A stretch of DNA of 15,653 nucleotides, taken from JAIPEI01 sp041685835. Lineage in GTDB: Bacteria; Desulfobacterota; DSM-4660; Desulfatiglandales; HGW-15. Both the position numbers and the translations under genes were made by a program. Positions 1 to 7,960 of this stretch are shown here, piece by piece (within the stretch, counting starts at the first letter, position 1; each line of letters opens with the position of its first letter). Below the pieces are notes generated by a model that had not been told where the DNA came from, searched no databases, and saw nothing but the letters and a program-made list of their open reading frames with translations. The stretch lies in contig JAWLEX010000077.1 in the NCBI GenBank assembly GCA_041685835.1, forward strand, positions 1-15,653, written 5' to 3'.

Positions 1-160
1 TCCAGACTATCTGATTTTCATGGGACTGCTGTATGTGGCCCTTGTCATCATCGGCGCCGGGCTGATATACACGTTCCTGAAGACCTGGATGGACCTGGAG
101 GGCGATGAGCACGAACTTCCGCCGGAATTGCCGGGCCGGAAGAAGTATTCCATGTATTGA
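1..160 (+). CDS. C-terminal end of a small membrane protein, 5' partial
   Basis: This frame is open from the window edge (first full codon at base 2) to TGA at 158-160 and gives 52 residues. The first part is strongly hydrophobic (starting PDYLIFMGLLYVALVIIG and ending near LIYTFL), a single membrane-spanning helix. A short charged tail follows (KTWMDLEGDEHE, then proline and lysine, ending KKYSMY). The gene is convergent with nadB, whose stop lies 17 bases further on. The start and any preceding domain are outside the window, so family and function cannot be assigned. The intact hydrophobic segment next to a charged tail argues for a real coding end rather than a chance frame. Another plus-strand frame at 105-287 has no such features. 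Confidence 0.6.
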   Translation, partial: PDYLIFMGLLYVALVIIGAGLIYTFLKTWMDLEGDEHELPPELPGRKKYSMY

Positions 161-177
161 TCCCGGGCCCTATCACG

Positions 178-1794
178 TCACTTCGCCACCACCGTGTCCC
201 GCTTCCAGTGGGCGTCGTCGCGTTCGGGATAGTCGAGGTTGTAGTGGAGGCCTCGGCTTTCCTTTCTCTGTAAGGCGCAGGTTATGATCAACTCCGCGAT
301 CATGGCCAGGTTGCGCAGCTCCAGCAGGTCCTGCGTGACCAGGAAGTCCCAGTAGTACTCTGTAATCTCCTGCTGAATGTTGATAATCCGGTTCCGTGCC
401 CGGGCAAGTCTCTTGCTGGTCCTCACGATCCCCACATAGTTCCACATGAACCGCCGGATCTCTTCCCAGTTATGGGTGACCACGACCGTTTCCTCGCTGT
501 CCGTGGCAGTGCCCGGGTCCCACAGGGGGGCGCGCGGAAGCGGCCTCTTGCTGTTGGCCTCCATGTCCTTTGCGGCCCGCTCGGCCGCCCGGCGGGAGAA
601 GACCAGGGCCTCGAGCAAGGAGTTGCTGGCCAGGCGGTTGGCCCCGTGCAGCCCCGTGCATGCCACCTCCCCCACGGCGTAAAGGTTGCGGATATTGGTG
701 AGGGCGTCCTTGTCGGTGATGAGCCCCCCGCACATATAGTGGGCCGCCGGTACAACCGGGATTGGCTCCTTGGTGATGTCGACGCCGAATCTGAGGCAGG
801 TGGTGTAGATGTGGGGGAACCGCTCTTTCAAGAACTCCGCCGGCTTGTGGCTGATGTCCAGGTAGACGCAGTCATCACCGCTTTTCTTGAGCTCCAGGTC
901 GATGGAGCGCGCAACGACGTCCCTGAACGCCAGGTCCTTGAGGGGGTGGTACTTCTCCATGAAGCGACGGCCTTTCTGGTCAACAAGGATGCCGCCTTCT
1001 CCTCTGACCGCCTCAGAGATAAGGAAGTTTTTGGCCTGGGGATGAAACAGGCAGGTGGGGTGAAACTGGACGAACTCCATGTTCGCCGCCTTGACCCCTG
1101 CCCTGTAACCCATTGCAACCCCGTCACCGGACGCGATGTCCGGGTTGCTCGTGTACCGGTAGACCTTGCCGGCCCCGCCGGTGGCCAGGACCGTTACCCG
1201 CGATAAATAGGTGATAACCTCCCCGCTGTCGGCGTTCAACACATAAGCCCCCCAGCAGGTCTCAGAAGTCTCCGAGGCCACTAAACCCTTTTTGACCAGG
1301 CTGGTCTTGGTGATGAGGTCGATGGCCATGTGGTTTTCCAGGAGATCAATGTTCGGGTTCTCCTCGATGCGGTCCAGGAGAACCCGTTCCACCTCGTGCC
1401 CGGTGCGGTCCTTGGTGTGGACGATTCTCCTTCGGGAGTGGCCGCCTTCCTTTCCAAGATCCAGGGCGTCGCCCACGTCTTCCCCCCGGTGGGAAAACCG
1501 GACCCCGAGGGACATGAGATCCCGGATACGCGCCGGACCCTCCTGCACCACCATGCGGACCACGTCTTCGTGGCAGAGCCCGTCTCCCGACTCCAGGGTG
1601 TCTTTGATGTGGAACTCAAAGCTGTCCTCCAGGTCAAAGACGGAAGCAATGCCGCCCTGGGCGTAATTAGTGGATGCCTCGGCCTTATCCTTTTTTGTCA
1701 CGATGACCACACGGCCCGTGTTTGCCGCCTCGAGGGCGAAAACAAGGCCGGCGATGCCGCTCCCTATTACCAGGTAGTCAGTCTGAATCTCCAT
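178..1794 (-). CDS. nadB: L-aspartate oxidase
   Basis: NadB oxidises L-aspartate to iminoaspartate using FAD, the first step of de novo NAD synthesis; NadA then forms quinolinate. The 538-aa product has the usual family length. Visible signatures are the dinucleotide-binding GSGIAG (residues 11-16), TNYAQGGIA (42-50), FVQFHPT (241-247), RGEGG (264-268), AHYMCGG (351-357) and a C-terminal FAD-contact segment at about 380-399 (TGLHGANRLASNSLLEA). The helical C-terminal region typical of NadB and SdhA is present. TNYAQGGIA together with a free-standing gene favours NadB over a succinate dehydrogenase flavoprotein. The frame extends upstream to 1917, but those 41 residues do not resemble the family; the start at 1794 places the Rossmann glycine motif at the expected distance. 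nadA and nadC are not in the window. Confidence 0.95.
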   Translation of the reverse strand: MEIQTDYLVIGSGIAGLVFALEAANTGRVVIVTKKDKAEASTNYAQGGIASVFDLEDSFEFHIKDTLESGDGLCHEDVVRMVVQEGPARIRDLMSLGVRFSHRGEDVGDALDLGKEGGHSRRRIVHTKDRTGHEVERVLLDRIEENPNIDLLENHMAIDLITKTSLVKKGLVASETSETCWGAYVLNADSGEVITYLSRVTVLATGGAGKVYRYTSNPDIASGDGVAMGYRAGVKAANMEFVQFHPTCLFHPQAKNFLISEAVRGEGGILVDQKGRRFMEKYHPLKDLAFRDVVARSIDLELKKSGDDCVYLDISHKPAEFLKERFPHIYTTCLRFGVDITKEPIPVVPAAHYMCGGLITDKDALTNIRNLYAVGEVACTGLHGANRLASNSLLEALVFSRRAAERAAKDMEANSKRPLPRAPLWDPGTATDSEETVVVTHNWEEIRRFMWNYVGIVRTSKRLARARNRIINIQQEITEYYWDFLVTQDLLELRNLAMIAELIITCALQRKESRGLHYNLDYPERDDAHWKRDTVVAK

Positions 1795-1967
1795 TTTCCA
1801 CCCTTTCCGGAACTCGTTGACATAGAGGATTTTCCACCTTACCTTACGGTGGTCACGAAGGCTTGGCCCCTTCTCCGGCTGGATCCATTGTTCAAGGGCG
1901 CGCCCGGGACGCCTCATCTCTGCTGGAATTTACTGTGCGGTCGTTTATGATGACAAGGAAAAAAACC
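1795..1967. promoter_or_regulatory. Divergent spacer between nadB and the HAD phosphatase gene
   Basis: This 173-base spacer must hold the control signals of both flanking genes. On the plus strand TTGACA at 1817-1822 is followed, 17 bases on, by TACCTT (1840-1845). The -35 match is perfect but the -10 match is poor, so this is only a tentative promoter for the phosphatase. A small inverted repeat, CCACC at 1834-1838 and GGTGG at 1848-1852 with a 9-base loop, would lie in the nadB leader. I see no convincing minus-strand promoter and no recognisable operator. Confidence 0.3.
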
Positions 1968-2576
1968 ATGGCCGTCATCTTCGATTGTGACGGCGTCATG
2001 TTCGACTCGAGACAGGCGAACAGGAAGTTCTACAATCACATCCTGGCGCGCTTCGGCCTTCCGGCCATGTGCGAAGAGGACGTGGCCTACGCGCATATGC
2101 ATACTGCGGATGACTCCATTCGACACATCTTCCGCGGCACTCCCCACACCGAAGAGGCCCTGGCCTATCGATGGGAGGTGGACTACTCTCCCTTTATCCT
2201 GGACATGGTCATGGAGCCGGGGCTGAAGGAGGTCCTTGGGTGCCTGGGGATATCAACCGGACTGGCAGTCGCCACCAACCGCAGCAACACCATCGGCTGG
2301 GTCATTGAGCAGCACGGCCTGCTCGGGATGTTCGAAGTGGTAGTATCTTCTCTGGACGTGGCCCGGCCCAAGCCCCATCCCGATCCCCTCCTCAAGGTCC
2401 TTCAACACTTTGAAATCGAACCCGGAAACGCCCTTTACGTGGGAGACTCGGCCGTGGATGCTGAGACCGCATCCGCCGCAGGGGTCCCTTTTATCGCTTT
2501 CAGGGACAGGGGGCTTCCCGCGGATTTTCACGCGGCGGACCTTTGGGAAGTGGCGAGAGTGGCGCTGGAGGATTAA
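1968..2576 (+). CDS. HAD-superfamily phosphatase, phosphoglycolate-phosphatase-like
   Basis: A 202-aa cytoplasmic phosphohydrolase of HAD subfamily IA. All four motifs are visible: DCDG at residues 6-9 (nucleophile Asp6 and Asp8), TNRS at 103-106, Lys135 in ARPKPHP, and VGDSAVD at 158-164 with Asp160 and Asp164 for magnesium. The alpha-helical cap lies between motifs I and II (about 15-90). The substrate cannot be read from sequence; Gph-like and nucleotide phosphatases share this plan. The start at 1968 is chosen because AAGGAA (1955-1960) sits 7 bases upstream and the protein then begins MAVIFDCDG, as is usual. ATGs at 1947 and 1950 are in frame but lack a placed ribosome site. The last four bases overlap the end of the convergent lipoprotein gene. 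Confidence 0.88.
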   Translation: MAVIFDCDGVMFDSRQANRKFYNHILARFGLPAMCEEDVAYAHMHTADDSIRHIFRGTPHTEEALAYRWEVDYSPFILDMVMEPGLKEVLGCLGISTGLAVATNRSNTIGWVIEQHGLLGMFEVVVSSLDVARPKPHPDPLLKVLQHFEIEPGNALYVGDSAVDAETASAAGVPFIAFRDRGLPADFHAADLWEVARVALED

Positions 2577-3586
2577 TCCAGCCCCTTTACCAGCAGGGCC
2601 ACGGCCTTGGGAATGGCCCTTTCGAGGTACTGGTACAACTCATCGGAATGCCTGGGGCGGGACATGCTGTAAACCTGGCTCACCAGTGTTTCGGCCGACT
2701 CCGCGTAAACCACGTCCCCGCCGGCTGCTTCCTGGATGAACAGGTCCAGACGTACGAGTGGGGCGAACCGCTTTGTATCCTTTGTGAATGGCTGGTTGTC
2801 CTCGGAACGGATAGAGGCGGGCGGCGGCGCACTGGGCCCGTCTTCAAACCACTCGAACGCTCCGACGTTTGAAAGGCCGATCAGCGGCATACTCTTCCCC
2901 TGTTTCGGAAAGTAGAAGGCAAGCACTTCCTCGGGGAGGGGATATGTGCCCCACTTCAGGCCGGAGTGGTACACGGTGATCCGGCCGCGGATCACGTAGT
3001 CGGCCTCAAAGGCGGCGCCAATGTCTCTAACCGCCTCCCTGTGGAGTGCGCTGCTGTCCACCTTGCCTTGAAGAGAGTTGGGGGCTATCAGGTTATGATG
3101 GCCGATCCTGCCCATCTTTCTGGACATCACCGGGCTCCATTCGCCTTCTTCGATTTCGCGGAAAAGGACGGCGGTTCGGGGTGATTCCGCCTGAAGGATC
3201 GGGGCCGCTTTCAGAACCACTCCTTGCCGGAAGAGGGTGTCGTTGACCGCCCCTCCATAAATGACAGGCTCCATCCCTCTTGCCTGCAAGGCCTTCACAA
3301 GGGCGTCCTGGAGGAACCCGTGGTATTCGATGTGGGTGGCCGGGGAAACATCGGATGAATAATCGGCAAAGGGGAGAAGCACCGCCTTTCGGGGTGCGGT
3401 CTTGATCTTGCCGGCCAGGTCGGCCGGCGGGATGGTTGCGGCCACCCCCGACGGCCCGGGCTGCACGGTCTCGAAATAGACCGGCTTGACCAGGTTTTGG
3501 AGTTGCGCGCATCCGGCCAGGGCGGCCGCCGCGACCAACAGGCCTATGGCGGTTAAAAGCCGTTTTCTCACTATGCCTTTCTCCAT
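2573..3586 (-). CDS. Lipoprotein at the end of the pilus operon, unknown family
   Basis: A 337-aa protein with a basic N-terminus, a hydrophobic stretch and the lipobox LAGC (Cys26), so it should be lipid-anchored in the envelope. The mature part starts with a short variable stretch. It continues as an alpha/beta region with the motif KAVLLPFADYSS near residues 67-78, then a helix (FLQDALVKALQARGM), later DYVIRGRITVYHSG and LVRLDLFIQEAAGG. This alternation recalls TolB-N/CsgG/LpoB-type lipoproteins, but that is a fold-level impression only. It begins 10 bases after the secretin stop and is the last gene of the operon, so a secretin accessory or pilotin-like role is plausible and unproven. A GTG five codons downstream (V6), with AAAGG ahead of it, is an alternative start. 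Confidence 0.75.
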   Translation of the reverse strand: MEKGIVRKRLLTAIGLLVAAAALAGCAQLQNLVKPVYFETVQPGPSGVAATIPPADLAGKIKTAPRKAVLLPFADYSSDVSPATHIEYHGFLQDALVKALQARGMEPVIYGGAVNDTLFRQGVVLKAAPILQAESPRTAVLFREIEEGEWSPVMSRKMGRIGHHNLIAPNSLQGKVDSSALHREAVRDIGAAFEADYVIRGRITVYHSGLKWGTYPLPEEVLAFYFPKQGKSMPLIGLSNVGAFEWFEDGPSAPPPASIRSEDNQPFTKDTKRFAPLVRLDLFIQEAAGGDVVYAESAETLVSQVYSMSRPRHSDELYQYLERAIPKAVALLVKGLD

Positions 3587-3596
3587 GCGTGCCCCA

Positions 3597-5210
3597 CTAT
3601 TCTGACGCTGCTATGAGCCTGGGAGTGATGAAAATGACCAACTCCCTGGTTGTAGTCGATTTGACCTCTTGCTTGAAGAGCCAGCCCAGCCCGGGTATGT
3701 CTCCCAGGAACGGAACGGCGTTCGTGCTGTCCCCCTCGGTCTTGTCGATATGTCCTCCGATCACCAGGGTCTCGCCGTCCTTGATGCGCGCCATGGTGGA
3801 CATCTCCCTGAGTCGCACCCGCGGGAGGCCCACCTCGGCACCTTCGCGCCCAGATCCTCCGAACGTCCTGTACTCGATGTCCTCGGATGCTGAAAAGCGC
3901 TGGAGTTCGGATGTGACAGGGACGATGTAAAGGACCACCTCATGATCGTCCACGATATTTGCCATCACTGCAAGCCCCAGGCCCGAGAGGACCGAGGCGG
4001 TTGTCACGGTATAAGACAAGTTACCGGCGTCATCCGAGGTCGTGGTCACCTTGTCGATATAGGTGATGTCTTCGCCCACTATGATGGATGCACCGTGACC
4101 GTTCATGATCGTAATCTTGGGGTTGGACAGGACGTTTGTGGTACCGTACTCCTTGAGGGCATCGACCGCGATGCTGAAGGCCTGCGGGGACATGGTCATG
4201 TATTTGAGAAACTTGTGCGTGGGGTAGACCGTGTTAGCTATAATATCACCGCTCTCCAGCATGTAGTCCTCACCGAAGGTGGCCTCGCCGCTGAAGGTCT
4301 CCTCTCCATCCCGGTGGGCCGAGCTAAGGATGTTCGACCAGTTGATTCCCATCCGATGCTCATCATTAAGCCGAACCTCCATGATCCTGGCCTCGATGAC
4401 CACCTGGCGGTAGATCTGCTTCTTGAGGTCTTCCAGGTATACCCGCACCTTCTCGTGGGTCTTCCGGGGCGCTGTCACCGTGATCAGGCCGATATGGTCA
4501 TCCATTATGAAATGGCCCTTGTCCTCCGCCGCTGTGCTCTCCAGGATCCGGTTCAGGTTGTCTTCAAGGGCGGCCCAGAAGTCCATGGGCTCGCGGATGT
4601 CCGCAGTGATGGCGGTCTTTCCGGTAATCCGCCCCTGGACGGCCCCGCCGCCGATGAGGCTTCCGCCGACAGAGGTCTCAAAGTCTTCCTGGAGCGTGGG
4701 CATGACGACCTGGTAGCGCTGGGTCACCTTATAACTGATGATGATCGTTTCATCGTTCAGCTCGAAGAAGTAGTCCCTCTGGCGCAGAAGGTTCTGAAGC
4801 GCATCCCAGAAGTTATCCTCCGGCCTGATATGGACGTTGACCATGATATCCGGATCCACGTCATCGGCCCAGCTCACAGAGAGCCCCTGAAGGTCCGCCA
4901 TCCGCTGGATTACATCGATCAGCCTGACAGGGGCTCCCTTGCTCACTATCTCAGCGCCCACCGGGGTGTAAGGGAGGCCCTCCCGGACGTCCATCTCCAG
5001 GGGCCTGGTTCTGAATCCCTTGTTGTCCACCATCCACCCGGGCCCTTTCCCGGTCTCCTCCTTGGGGGGCGCCGGCGCCTCGATCTGCACGGTCCTTGGT
5101 TCGGTCGAGACCGGGGCCGGATCCGCGGCCTCCTTTTGGCCTTGGCCGGCGCATCCTGCGAGGAAGAGAACCATAAGCACGAGTACTGAAATTCGGATAC
5201 CGTTCTTCAC
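3597..5210 (-). CDS. Lipoprotein secretin of the type IV pilus, PilQ/MshL-like
   Basis: A 537-aa outer-membrane channel through which the pilus would leave the cell. A signal peptide ends in the lipobox LAGC (Cys20), followed by a proline- and glutamate-rich linker. An N0/STN-like domain spans about 93-160 (PVRLIDVIQRMADLQGLSV). A further N domain with KGHFIMDDHIGLITVTA (231-247) precedes the secretin barrel from about 268 (VVIEARIMEV) to 535. The signatures VLSNPKI (360-366) and VPFLGDIPGLGWLF (499-512) are present. The arrangement resembles MshL more than classical PilQ because there is no AMIN domain. The start is GTG at 5210, with AAGGAGG (5222-5216) five bases upstream. Extension to an ATG at 5363 would run 143 bases into the preceding gene and bury the signal peptide. 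Confidence 0.9.
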   Translation of the reverse strand: MKNGIRISVLVLMVLFLAGCAGQGQKEAADPAPVSTEPRTVQIEAPAPPKEETGKGPGWMVDNKGFRTRPLEMDVREGLPYTPVGAEIVSKGAPVRLIDVIQRMADLQGLSVSWADDVDPDIMVNVHIRPEDNFWDALQNLLRQRDYFFELNDETIIISYKVTQRYQVVMPTLQEDFETSVGGSLIGGGAVQGRITGKTAITADIREPMDFWAALEDNLNRILESTAAEDKGHFIMDDHIGLITVTAPRKTHEKVRVYLEDLKKQIYRQVVIEARIMEVRLNDEHRMGINWSNILSSAHRDGEETFSGEATFGEDYMLESGDIIANTVYPTHKFLKYMTMSPQAFSIAVDALKEYGTTNVLSNPKITIMNGHGASIIVGEDITYIDKVTTTSDDAGNLSYTVTTASVLSGLGLAVMANIVDDHEVVLYIVPVTSELQRFSASEDIEYRTFGGSGREGAEVGLPRVRLREMSTMARIKDGETLVIGGHIDKTEGDSTNAVPFLGDIPGLGWLFKQEVKSTTTRELVIFITPRLIAASE

Positions 5211-5215
5211 CCTGA

Positions 5216-5222
5216 CCTCCTT
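5216..5222 (-). promoter_or_regulatory. Strong Shine-Dalgarno that fixes the secretin GTG start
   Basis: AAGGAGG lies five bases before the GTG at 5210 and overlaps the TAA stop of the preceding AMIN-TPR gene (5223-5221). Such an arrangement suits reinitiation by ribosomes finishing the upstream gene. It is the main reason for choosing GTG over the upstream in-frame ATG. Confidence 0.8.
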
Positions 5223-6681
5223 AATCGCAAAGGGTGTCCACCTTCTGTTGAATAATGATTTCCGTGGCCTCATCCATGGGGAAGCCTGAAAAGGAGATTT
5301 TGCGATAATGCCTGCAAGCCTCGGTGTTTCGGTTCTTGGCCTCGTACAATTTGGCGATCGCAAGGCTCACGTCCAGGGAAGGGCCGAAAGTCTCCTCATG
5401 TTTCTGATACACGTGGATGGAGTCCGTGAACTTTCCGATCTGCTCGAGAAACAGGGCGCAGTTGAAATAGGCCTCGGGCAGCTTGGGCTTTCCGTTGATT
5501 GCGGCCTCGAAGAAGAGCTGCGCCTCGTCGTTCTTGTCCATCTGTGCGGCGGACAGCGCGGCGTAAAGGGCCGCCTCGGCATCCTGCATGTTGAGCTTGA
5601 GGGCCTCCTTGGCGAAGAAGTAGCTTCGTGCATACCGTTCCAGCCGGTAATGAAGGTGGGCCGTCTTCTTGGTCAGGTCTATGTTGCCCTTCCATGCATC
5701 GTATGCATTCTCATAACTCTGAAGGGCCTCCTCGAGCCTGCCTTCCTTCTCCAGGTTGTGGCCCTTGAGAATGAGTTCGCGTGCCTTGCGTTCGTCTTCT
5801 TTCTGTTTCTTTAGGATTCGAGCCGGGTGAAGGGCCTCGTCTGAGACGCTCTTGACTACGAGATCGCCCTCTGTCTTTTCCTCCCTGGGGCGCACCACGA
5901 GAATATCGGCTCGTTCGACTATTTCCAGGTCCTTCATGTCCGCAATGATGTCCATGGCAAGGTCCCAGGGCACATCCTTCAGGCTGAGGGTGAGGGTCCC
6001 CTTCACGCTGTCGTCCACGATGAAGTTCTTGCCGAACAACTCGCCGAAGAGACGGAATACGTTGTGAAGATCTTCCTGGTAAAAGTCGATGTGGTGGATT
6101 TTCTCTCCGGGATACTTGGGCACTCTCTGTCCTTCGGGCTCTTCCGCAGAGGTATCCTGCAGGGACAGACCCAGCACGTCGCGAAGGGCCTGCTTTGGAA
6201 AGCCGGCCGTGACAGGACCGGAGCGGTCCGTAACCGTCTGCGCTGCGGATTCCGTAGTCGCGGTGGCCGATGCCTCCGGCCTCCAGCAGCGGAGCCGGAA
6301 GGCGCCGTCCTCTTCGCCGATATTGAAGTGGAACGGTTCGTCCTTGCGGGAAGAGTCGAGCACGACCCTGACCCGGTTCTGACCTTCCCCGACCCGGATT
6401 TTGCTCAAGACAGCCCCTCCGACATCCTGCGCCAAGGGCAGGTTCGTGCCTCGCCTGGTCCCCTCGAAGTCTATGACCAGCCTGGCGGGCTTCGGGAGGG
6501 TGAAGGCACGGTAAGATGAATACCCGCCCCGAATGATGACGTTCGTGTCGTTCTTGACCCTTTCCACCTCGATTTCCGTCAGCTCCTCGGAAAAGGCCGG
6601 AAGGACCCACACGCCCCATGCGAGGAGCCCGATCAGCCCGATCAGGGATCCCCGAATCCATCTTTTCCCTTTGGTGGTCAT
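5221..6681 (-). CDS. Periplasmic AMIN-N0-TPR protein, separate partner of the pilus secretin
   Basis: A 486-aa exported protein with a signal peptide at about 1-31 and a likely cut after AFS. An AMIN-type domain spans about 33-133 (YSSYRAFTLPKPARLVIDFEG, then IRVGEGQNRVRVVLD), the fold PilQ uses to bind peptidoglycan. An N0/STN domain lies at 196-264 (IDFYQEDLHNVFRLFGELFG, then VPWDLAMDIIADMKDL). A charged linker leads into several TPR-like helix pairs at about 300-465, and no secretin barrel follows. It therefore looks like the N-terminal half of PilQ joined to TPRs, with the channel in the next gene. The start at 6681 is preferred because GAAGGAG (6694-6688) ends six bases upstream; the ATG at 6687 touches that site. 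It is not a frameshifted PilQ: the next gene has its own signal and ribosome site. Confidence 0.87.
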   Translation of the reverse strand: MTTKGKRWIRGSLIGLIGLLAWGVWVLPAFSEELTEIEVERVKNDTNVIIRGGYSSYRAFTLPKPARLVIDFEGTRRGTNLPLAQDVGGAVLSKIRVGEGQNRVRVVLDSSRKDEPFHFNIGEEDGAFRLRCWRPEASATATTESAAQTVTDRSGPVTAGFPKQALRDVLGLSLQDTSAEEPEGQRVPKYPGEKIHHIDFYQEDLHNVFRLFGELFGKNFIVDDSVKGTLTLSLKDVPWDLAMDIIADMKDLEIVERADILVVRPREEKTEGDLVVKSVSDEALHPARILKKQKEDERKARELILKGHNLEKEGRLEEALQSYENAYDAWKGNIDLTKKTAHLHYRLERYARSYFFAKEALKLNMQDAEAALYAALSAAQMDKNDEAQLFFEAAINGKPKLPEAYFNCALFLEQIGKFTDSIHVYQKHEETFGPSLDVSLAIAKLYEAKNRNTEACRHYRKISFSGFPMDEATEIIIQQKVDTLCD

Positions 6682-6731
6682 TCTCATCTCCTTCAGTATT
6701 GAATAAACTCCCTGCCCGGCGAAATGCTTCT

Positions 6732-7334
6732 CTAATCAAACGATCCAGGCATTTTCAATTCCACATGCCTGTAGCTGATCTTTTGATTCTTGTCCAGAAA
6801 AGGCTCCTTTATCACTACCTTGCGAATGAGCTGCTTTCCCAGGTCAGTCATCCGCTCCTCGCTGATGATCTCCTCCACCACTCCGCCATTCTCGCCTATA
6901 TACGTCCCCTTCTTGAGCATGTAACCCTTTGCGTCCCTGGGGCCCTTCACCATTGCCACGCTCTCTTCATCGGTCTTGAGGATGGAGGTCAGCTGTATGG
7001 CGGAGAGCGGTATCGTCTGGAGTTCCGTCTTGGGTTTTTTGAGGTCCTCCAGAATGGCCAGCATCTTTCGAAGCTCTTCACCCGCAGGGTCCCCCTCCCT
7101 GATCTGGCTGAGGTCCCGGGTCTTCTTCACTATGAAGGGATCAAAAGGATCGGTCTTTCCCTTGGGGTCGTAACGGTATGGTATTTCTTCGTCTTCCTCA
7201 ACCGAGGCCTTCTCCTCCGTGCCGGGCGGCCTCTTTTCGGCGGACTCGGGAGTGGCCCCTGTCAGCGGACCCGCCCAAAGCAAGAGGAATGCGAAAGTCA
7301 TCCAAGTGACTAATGCGTTCTTCATGACGGGCAT
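6732..7334 (-). CDS. pilP: Type IV pilus assembly protein PilP
   Basis: A 200-aa periplasmic protein that links the inner-membrane PilN-PilO dimer to the secretin N domains. The PilP signature appears as YDPKGKTDPFDPFI (residues 55-68), followed by a helix and the C-terminal beta domain (TELQTIPLSAIQLTSIL, AMVKGPRDAKGYMLKKGTYIG). The N-terminus is hydrophobic (about 10-26), but no cysteine follows it, whereas many PilP proteins are lipoproteins. This one may be cleaved by ordinary signal peptidase or stay anchored by the helix. The ATG at 7334 overlaps the pilO stop by one base (TAATG), with GAGGAGG upstream, so the two are probably translationally coupled. An in-frame ATG three codons later is also possible. 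Confidence 0.9.
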   Translation of the reverse strand: MPVMKNALVTWMTFAFLLLWAGPLTGATPESAEKRPPGTEEKASVEEDEEIPYRYDPKGKTDPFDPFIVKKTRDLSQIREGDPAGEELRKMLAILEDLKKPKTELQTIPLSAIQLTSILKTDEESVAMVKGPRDAKGYMLKKGTYIGENGGVVEEIISEERMTDLGKQLIRKVVIKEPFLDKNQKISYRHVELKMPGSFD

Positions 7335-7960
7335 TACTTCTTCCTCCTCTTCGCCGCCGGTTTCTTTCCCTCCGGCTTCGCCTCGCTCTCAGGCGTGAAC
7401 TGGTAGGTGACCGCCTGGCAACTTGTGATGAGGTCCGTTGACAGCGCCTGCCCGGGTTTCATGGAGACTTCCAGGATATTCACGATGCGGTCCATGCGCC
7501 CCACAGCGTCAAAGAACCTGGCTACATCGTGATACGTCCCCTCCACGCGAATGGACACAGGGATCTCTTTGTAAAAATCCCGCCCCCGTTCCACCTGGGG
7601 ATTGAACAGGAGAAACTTAAGGCCGGACTGGTTTCCCAGCTTCGTTATGTTCGTAAGCAGGCTGGGGATCTCCTTGGAGTCGGGCAGGATCTTAAGTGCG
7701 TCCTCGAACTGGGCCGTCACCTGTTTATACCTTTCCTCGAATTTGTCACGGTCGGCGGCTGTCCTCTTCACGTTGACGAGTTTCCTTGAGAGTTCCTCGA
7801 CTTTCCTCTCAGTCTTCTTGATCTCATCCGTCTTGGGAAGGTAGACCAGGTAAGTGAATATGCCTCCAAGAAGAACAAGGGTACCGACCAAGATCAGGAT
7901 TCTGACGGGCATCTTGATCTTTTCGATCTTTTCCAGCAAAGACGGTTTATGATCTTCCAT
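7334..7960 (-). CDS. pilO: Type IV pilus inner-membrane protein PilO
   Basis: A 208-aa bitopic membrane protein that pairs with PilN and docks PilP. A short cytoplasmic N-terminus leads to one membrane helix at about 19-40 (ILILVGTLVLLGGIFTYLV). A coiled coil covers about 43-95, and a ferredoxin-like periplasmic domain follows (LLTNITKLGNQSGLKFLLF, then PVSIRVEGTYHDVARFFDAVGRMDRIVNI, a well-kept PilO segment). The C-terminal tail is very basic (KKPAAKRRKK). The gene follows pilN after a 79-base spacer, the largest gap within the pil operon, and overlaps pilP by one base. The ribosome site is weak: AAGGGAAG lies more than ten bases upstream. Confidence 0.93.
   Translation of the reverse strand: MEDHKPSLLEKIEKIKMPVRILILVGTLVLLGGIFTYLVYLPKTDEIKKTERKVEELSRKLVNVKRTAADRDKFEERYKQVTAQFEDALKILPDSKEIPSLLTNITKLGNQSGLKFLLFNPQVERGRDFYKEIPVSIRVEGTYHDVARFFDAVGRMDRIVNILEVSMKPGQALSTDLITSCQAVTYQFTPESEAKPEGKKPAAKRRKK

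Noticed and set aside
472..1206. Plus-strand open frame (244 codons) opposite nadB
   Set aside because: Antisense to a well-conserved gene, no credible ribosome site and no recognisable protein features.
1817..1845. Strong promoter for the HAD phosphatase
   Set aside because: The TTGACA is perfect but the paired TACCTT matches the -10 consensus at only three positions; kept only as a tentative note in the spacer entry.
1795..1917. Upstream extension of nadB by 41 residues
   Set aside because: The extension is not like NadB N-termini and would place the Rossmann motif too far from the start; the ATG at 1794 fits the family.
3942..5189. Long plus-strand open frame (415 codons) opposite the secretin gene
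   Set aside because: It is antisense to a clearly conserved secretin with motifs and ribosome site. The translation shows no domain, and long antisense frames are expected opposite GC-rich genes.
5221..6681. Frameshifted or truncated pilQ as explanation of the two-gene secretin
   Set aside because: Both genes have separate signal peptides and strong ribosome sites, and the first ends in TPR repeats rather than breaking inside a secretin domain.
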